DNA from: Clostridia bacterium | GTDB lineage: Bacteria > Bacillota > Clostridia > Oscillospirales > Butyricicoccaceae | Length of the DNA stretch: 34,747 nucleotides | Assembly (NCBI GenBank): GCA_029099685.1 | Contig: JAQXOO010000003.1 | Coordinates: forward strand, 1 to 34,747 | Direction of reading: 5' to 3' | In this document: positions 32,509 through 34,747 of the stretch, in pieces | Position numbering within the stretch: position 1 is the first letter of the stretch | Layout: each line of letters opens with the position of its first letter | Notes under the pieces: generated by a model | The model's database searches: none | What the model was told of the DNA's origin: nothing | Seen by the model: only the letters and a program-made list of their open reading frames with translations | Made by a program: the position numbers and the translations under genes

Positions 32509-33975
32509 TTATTTTGCCAGCTTCTTTTCCTGCTTTCTGGCAGCGTAGAGGAAGATGCCCAGGAAAGCGGCAGCTGCGATGATGCCGATGGGATATGCCA
32601 CGGACAGGCCCAGATTGACGCACTCGTCAGCAGCGAAGAAGTAGGTCACGGACACGGCGCTCATAAAGGTGGCGGGGACGGCGGTGATCCAGAAGTTCTT
32701 CTTCTCCCGGGCCATATACATACTGCCGGCCCACAGAACGATCATGGCCAGAGTCTGGTTGGTCCAGCTGAAATAACGCCAGATGACCTGATAGTCGATG
32801 TAGCCCAGAGCGTTGCCGATGCCCAGCACGGCACCCACGCCCAGCACGGGGACGCACAGCATCAGGCGGTTCTTCCAGCGGTCCTGGTCCACCTTGAACC
32901 AGTCAGCCAGCACCAGGCGGGCGGAGCGGAAGGCGGTGTCGCCGGAGGTGATGGGGCAGGCAATAACGCCCAGCATGGCCAGGGCAATGCCGATGCCGCC
33001 CATGGTCTTCTGGCAGACATCATAGATGGCGGCGGACTGGCCCATGGTCAGCGCCTCAGCCAGGCCGGTGTTCAGACCGCCGGTGGACTGATAGACAGCG
33101 CAGCCGGCAGCGGCCCAGACCAAGGCGATGGCGCCCTCACAGGCCATGGCGCCGTAGAAGACGAAATGGCCCTGGCGCTCGCTCTTCATGCAGCGGGCCA
33201 TCAGCGGAGACTGGGTGGCATGGAAGCCGGAAATGGCGCCGCAGGCCACAGTGATGAACATGAAGGGCCAGACAGCCTTTCCGGCGGGATGCATATTGGT
33301 GAAGTTGGACCAGATCTCGGGGATCACAAACTCGGACTTGGTGAAGATACCCACCGCGACGCCCACAGCCATGATGATCAGGCAGATGCCGAACAGGGGA
33401 TAGATCTTGCCGATGATCTTGTCAATAGAGATGAAAGTCGCCACGAAGTAGTACACCAGGATGATCACCAGCCAGAACAGGGTGGTGGCCACCAGGCCGG
33501 AGGCGCCGTTGTTCTTGAACAGGGTGACGATCAGGCCGGCGGGACCCACGGCAAACACGGTGCCCACCATGACCAGCAGGACCACGGAGAAAACGCGCAT
33601 GACGTTCTTCATGACCTTGCCCAGATAGATGCCGCAGATCTCGGAGATGGAAGCGCCGTTGTTGCGCTCAGACAGCATACCGGAAAAATAGTCGTGGACG
33701 CCGCCGGCAAAGATGGTGCCGAAGGTGATCCACAGGAAAACCACGGGACCCCACAGGGCGCCCTGCAGCGCGCCGAAGATAGGGCCGAGGCCCGCGATGT
33801 TCAGAAGCTGCACCAGAAACAGCTTCCACTGAGGCATGACCACGTAGTCCACGCCGTCATTGATCCGGACAGCGGGGGTCTCCCGGTCATCTGCGCCGAA
33901 GGATTTGTCCACCAGCTTGCCATAGGTGAAGTAACCCACCACCAGCAAAGCCAGACAAAGCAGGAAAGATAGCAT
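32509..33975 (-). CDS. cstA: CstA family carbon starvation transporter (pyruvate/peptide uptake)
   Basis: A 488-residue polytopic membrane protein with about 13-14 hydrophobic segments. CstA-typical segments are LNIAGLGPIFGALQGALWGP, TIFAGGVHDYFSGMLSERNN, VACGAISGFHATQSPLMARC and IACPITSGDTAFRSARL. It is shorter than E. coli CstA (701 residues) and matches the compact form common in Firmicutes. Family members import pyruvate, and peptide uptake has been reported. With serine dehydratase nearby this fits pyruvate- and amino-acid-based growth. The ATG at 33975 follows AAGGAGG. It has a long structured upstream region with a dyad in the leader and an AT-rich palindrome cluster behind the promoter. 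Confidence 0.93.
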   Translation of the reverse strand: MLSFLLCLALLVVGYFTYGKLVDKSFGADDRETPAVRINDGVDYVVMPQWKLFLVQLLNIAGLGPIFGALQGALWGPVVFLWITFGTIFAGGVHDYFSGMLSERNNGASISEICGIYLGKVMKNVMRVFSVVLLVMVGTVFAVGPAGLIVTLFKNNGASGLVATTLFWLVIILVYYFVATFISIDKIIGKIYPLFGICLIIMAVGVAVGIFTKSEFVIPEIWSNFTNMHPAGKAVWPFMFITVACGAISGFHATQSPLMARCMKSERQGHFVFYGAMACEGAIALVWAAAGCAVYQSTGGLNTGLAEALTMGQSAAIYDVCQKTMGGIGIALAMLGVIACPITSGDTAFRSARLVLADWFKVDQDRWKNRLMLCVPVLGVGAVLGIGNALGYIDYQVIWRYFSWTNQTLAMIVLWAGSMYMAREKKNFWITAVPATFMSAVSVTYFFAADECVNLGLSVAYPIGIIAAAAFLGIFLYAARKQEKKLAK

Positions 33976-33996
33976 AGAGATACCTCCTTTTTATTT

Positions 33997-34038
33997 GGAC
34001 AAAACCAGCTTTTATCCGCGGAAAAGCGGCTTTTGTCC
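33997..34038 (-). promoter_or_regulatory. Imperfect dyad in the cstA leader
   Basis: GGACAAAA at 33997-34004 and its complement at 34031-34038 flank an inner GCTTTT/AAAAGC pair and a central CCGCGG. This gives an interrupted stem of 14-15 bp in the untranslated leader, just ahead of the ribosome binding site. It could act as an attenuating RNA hairpin or as a protein-binding operator. Confidence 0.55.
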
Positions 34039-34051
34039 TTTTAACGACCTT

Positions 34052-34079
34052 ATTATAGCCGTCTGACCGGGTTTTGCAA
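34052..34079 (-). promoter_or_regulatory. Predicted promoter of cstA
   Basis: On the minus strand, a consensus -10 TATAAT (34052-34057) with -35 TTGCAA (34074-34079) and a 16-base spacer. A better-looking TTGACA lies too far upstream to fit. Confidence 0.5.
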
Positions 34080-34120
34080 GTGTCAAAATCATGGCAGTTT
34101 CCGACCGTTTTGCGGTTTTA

Positions 34121-34220
34121 TTTTATTTATAGATATTTAAATATCGATATTTTAATATCGTGTCATATATTGATAATTTTATATATCAATATTTTTCATA
34201 TTTTTCATTTTATGACATTT
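34121..34220. other. AT-rich palindrome cluster upstream of cstA
   Basis: Only 15 of these 100 bases are G or C, in a GC-rich genome. Three dyads follow one another: GATATTTAAATATC (34132-34145, perfect), CGATATT-TT-AATATCG (34145-34160), and a 9-bp inverted repeat ATATTGATA/TATCAATAT (34167-34175 with 34184-34192). No gene is supported here. It may be an operator cluster, an UP-like element or a curved/duplex-unwinding site. Confidence 0.6.
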
Positions 34221-34309
34221 TTCACGAAATTTTCCTATGGCTACCTGGAGTTTTTCGCTACAGTTTCACAAAACCGGCTGCCCCGGCGGCTGAAATGCCC
34301 GCACGCTTT

Positions 34310-34342
34310 CCGGGCGGCCGGATCCGGGACCGCCCGGGCGGT
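34310..34342. other. GC-rich nested dyad upstream of the tRNA-Ala promoter
   Basis: CCGGGCGG (34310-34317) and CCGCCCGG (34330-34337) enclose the palindrome CCGGATCCGG (34318-34327). The right part also belongs to a perfect 14-base palindrome, ACCGCCCGGGCGGT (34329-34342). It ends 19 bases before the -35 element. Function unknown. Confidence 0.5.
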
Positions 34343-34361
34343 GAAAATTTCAGATTACCCC

Positions 34362-34390
34362 TTTACATTTCAAAAAGGATTTAGTATAAT
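34362..34390 (+). promoter_or_regulatory. Predicted sigma-A promoter of the tRNA-Ala-like gene
   Basis: -35 TTTACA (34362-34367), a 17-base spacer and a consensus -10 TATAAT (34385-34390), about 50 bases before the tRNA 5' end. Confidence 0.7.
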
Positions 34391-34447
34391 AACAAAGCTG
34401 ACATATGTTCCGCAGGCGGAACAGGGCCGGCAAAGCATCCATCACAC

Positions 34448-34523
34448 GGGCCTGCAGCGCAGCTGGGCGCGCACTACATTCGCATTGTTGGGGTCGGGAG
34501 TTCGAATCTCCACTGGTCCACCA
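34448..34523 (+). tRNA. tRNA-Ala (CGC), with mismatched stems, possibly degenerate
   Basis: A 76-base cloverleaf with encoded CCA. The anticodon loop TTCGCAT gives CGC (reads GCG, Ala). The acceptor stem keeps the G3-U70 pair and A73 that define alanine identity. The D arm GCGC/GCGC and the loop AGCTGGGC are intact. There are three mismatches: T-T in the acceptor stem (34453/34514), T-T in the anticodon stem (34475/34489) and G-A at the outer T-stem pair (34496/34512). The normally invariant U8 is C (34455). It has a good promoter and a strong terminator, so it is probably transcribed, but folding and charging may be impaired. It may be a decaying gene copy. Confidence 0.65.
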
Positions 34524-34560
34524 ATGAAAAAACCACGACATTTGTCGTGGTTTTTTCATT
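34523..34560. terminator. Intrinsic terminator after the tRNA-Ala-like gene
   Basis: Stem 34523-34540 with 34543-34560 is complementary throughout (17-18 bp); the inner bases form the loop. Six A's and six T's lie within the stem. It begins at the last base of the CCA end. Confidence 0.88.
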
Positions 34561-34565
34561 GGGTT

Positions 34566-34700
34566 CCGCGCCGCATAGCGGCGCTCCACCCTCCGGTAAT
34601 TGAAATGCTCGGCGGAAGTGAATTCCGCCTCCGCCAAGGTTTGGCCTGCGGCAAAACGCTTGTGACGCGCCACTCGGCGCGGCCGCCAGAAGGCGGCATT
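34566..34700. repeat. Run of short GC-rich palindromes, possible REP- or MITE-like element
   Basis: Four perfect small hairpins lie in about 130 bases: GCGCCGC-ATA-GCGGCGC (34568-34584), GGCGGAA-gtgaa-TTCCGCC (34611-34629), CGCGCC-actc-GGCGCG (34666-34681) and GCCGCC-agaa-GGCGGC (34682-34697). No coding frame is convincing. The rest, to 34747, shows nothing further. That it is a dispersed genomic repeat is inference. Confidence 0.55.
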
Positions 34701-34747
34701 TATAGTGTTTTGATGTTCCATTTCAGGAAAAATCACCGCCAATTCGG

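Noticed and set aside
31177-33972. Long open frame (931 codons) on the + strand opposite cstA and the two-TM protein gene
   Set aside because: It is rich in His, Gly, Gln and Ala with no recognisable domain. It runs antisense to two clearly real genes and has no ribosome binding site or promoter. It is a GC-driven shadow frame.
34160-34384. 74-codon frame on the + strand in the AT-rich region
   Set aside because: It starts within the palindrome cluster, changes composition abruptly at the GC-rich dyad and has no ribosome binding site or homology I recognise.
34350-34742. 130-codon frame on the - strand containing WWTSGDSNSRPQQ
   Set aside because: This peptide is a well-known false product of antisense tRNA sequence. 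The frame overlaps the tRNA-Ala-like gene, its terminator and promoter.
1-34747. CRISPR array, prophage, insertion sequence or defence system
   Set aside because: No regular direct repeats with spacers, no transposase, integrase or phage structural genes, and no defence-type protein domains were seen on either strand.

Overview
The window looks like an ordinary stretch of core chromosome from a GC-rich Firmicute, most likely a gut Oscillospiraceae (Clostridium cluster IV; relatives of Flavonifractor, Lawsonibacter or Oscillibacter). This placement is inference. It rests on the high GC content, strong AGGAGG-type ribosome binding sites, the Firmicute rapZ-yvcK-whiA cluster, a PcrA-type helicase, a type II pantothenate kinase, a two-subunit iron-sulfur serine dehydratase, a SleB-like wall hydrolase and a CsaB-type pyruvyl transferase. 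I found no phage genes, insertion sequences, integrases or CRISPR arrays.

Layout. 1-1566 (+): the end of a 2-hydroxyacyl-CoA dehydratase activase-like protein and an AI-2E/PerM-type permease, closed by a strong terminator. 1631-2371 (-): a glycerophosphodiester phosphodiesterase. 2541-6723 (+): a GT4-CsaB fusion, the ATPase YchF and a small membrane-anchored TPR protein whose ribosome binding site lies inside the ychF terminator. 6784-10594 (-): an operon of a TSCPD protein, asnS, coaW and a MocR-like type Ic aspartate aminotransferase. 10792-11658 (+): a chorismate mutase/prephenate dehydratase/ACT-like protein whose catalytic residues appear lost. 11717-15813 (-): a SleB-like hydrolase, an NhaC-type antiporter, an ABC ATPase without a permease and trmB. 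16035-17064 (+): a YitT-family membrane protein and tRNA-Gly(GCC). 17167-27781 (-): one long probable operon murB-ydcF-rapZ-yvcK-whiA-dnaE-pcrA, which joins peptidoglycan precursor control, cell division and replication/repair. 27895-31187 (-): an amino-acid catabolic operon of a divergent glutamate dehydrogenase-like enzyme, sdaAB, sdaAA and a GNAT acetyltransferase. 31405-33975 (-): cstA and an uncharacterised two-TM protein. 33976-34747: non-coding, with a 15% GC palindrome cluster, a GC-rich dyad, a tRNA-Ala(CGC)-like gene with mismatched stems and a run of short palindromes.

Metabolic reading. Serine dehydratase yields pyruvate and ammonia. The dehydrogenase may exchange ammonia with a 2-oxo acid, and CstA-family proteins import pyruvate or peptides. 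Together these suggest an amino-acid and pyruvate-using lifestyle.

I see no clearly new multi-gene system. The best leads are the degenerate CM-PDT-ACT protein, the Ser-to-Asp change at the substrate-binding position of the dehydrogenase, the structured cstA upstream region, the mismatched tRNA-Ala with its palindrome array, and the ribosome binding site embedded in a terminator.
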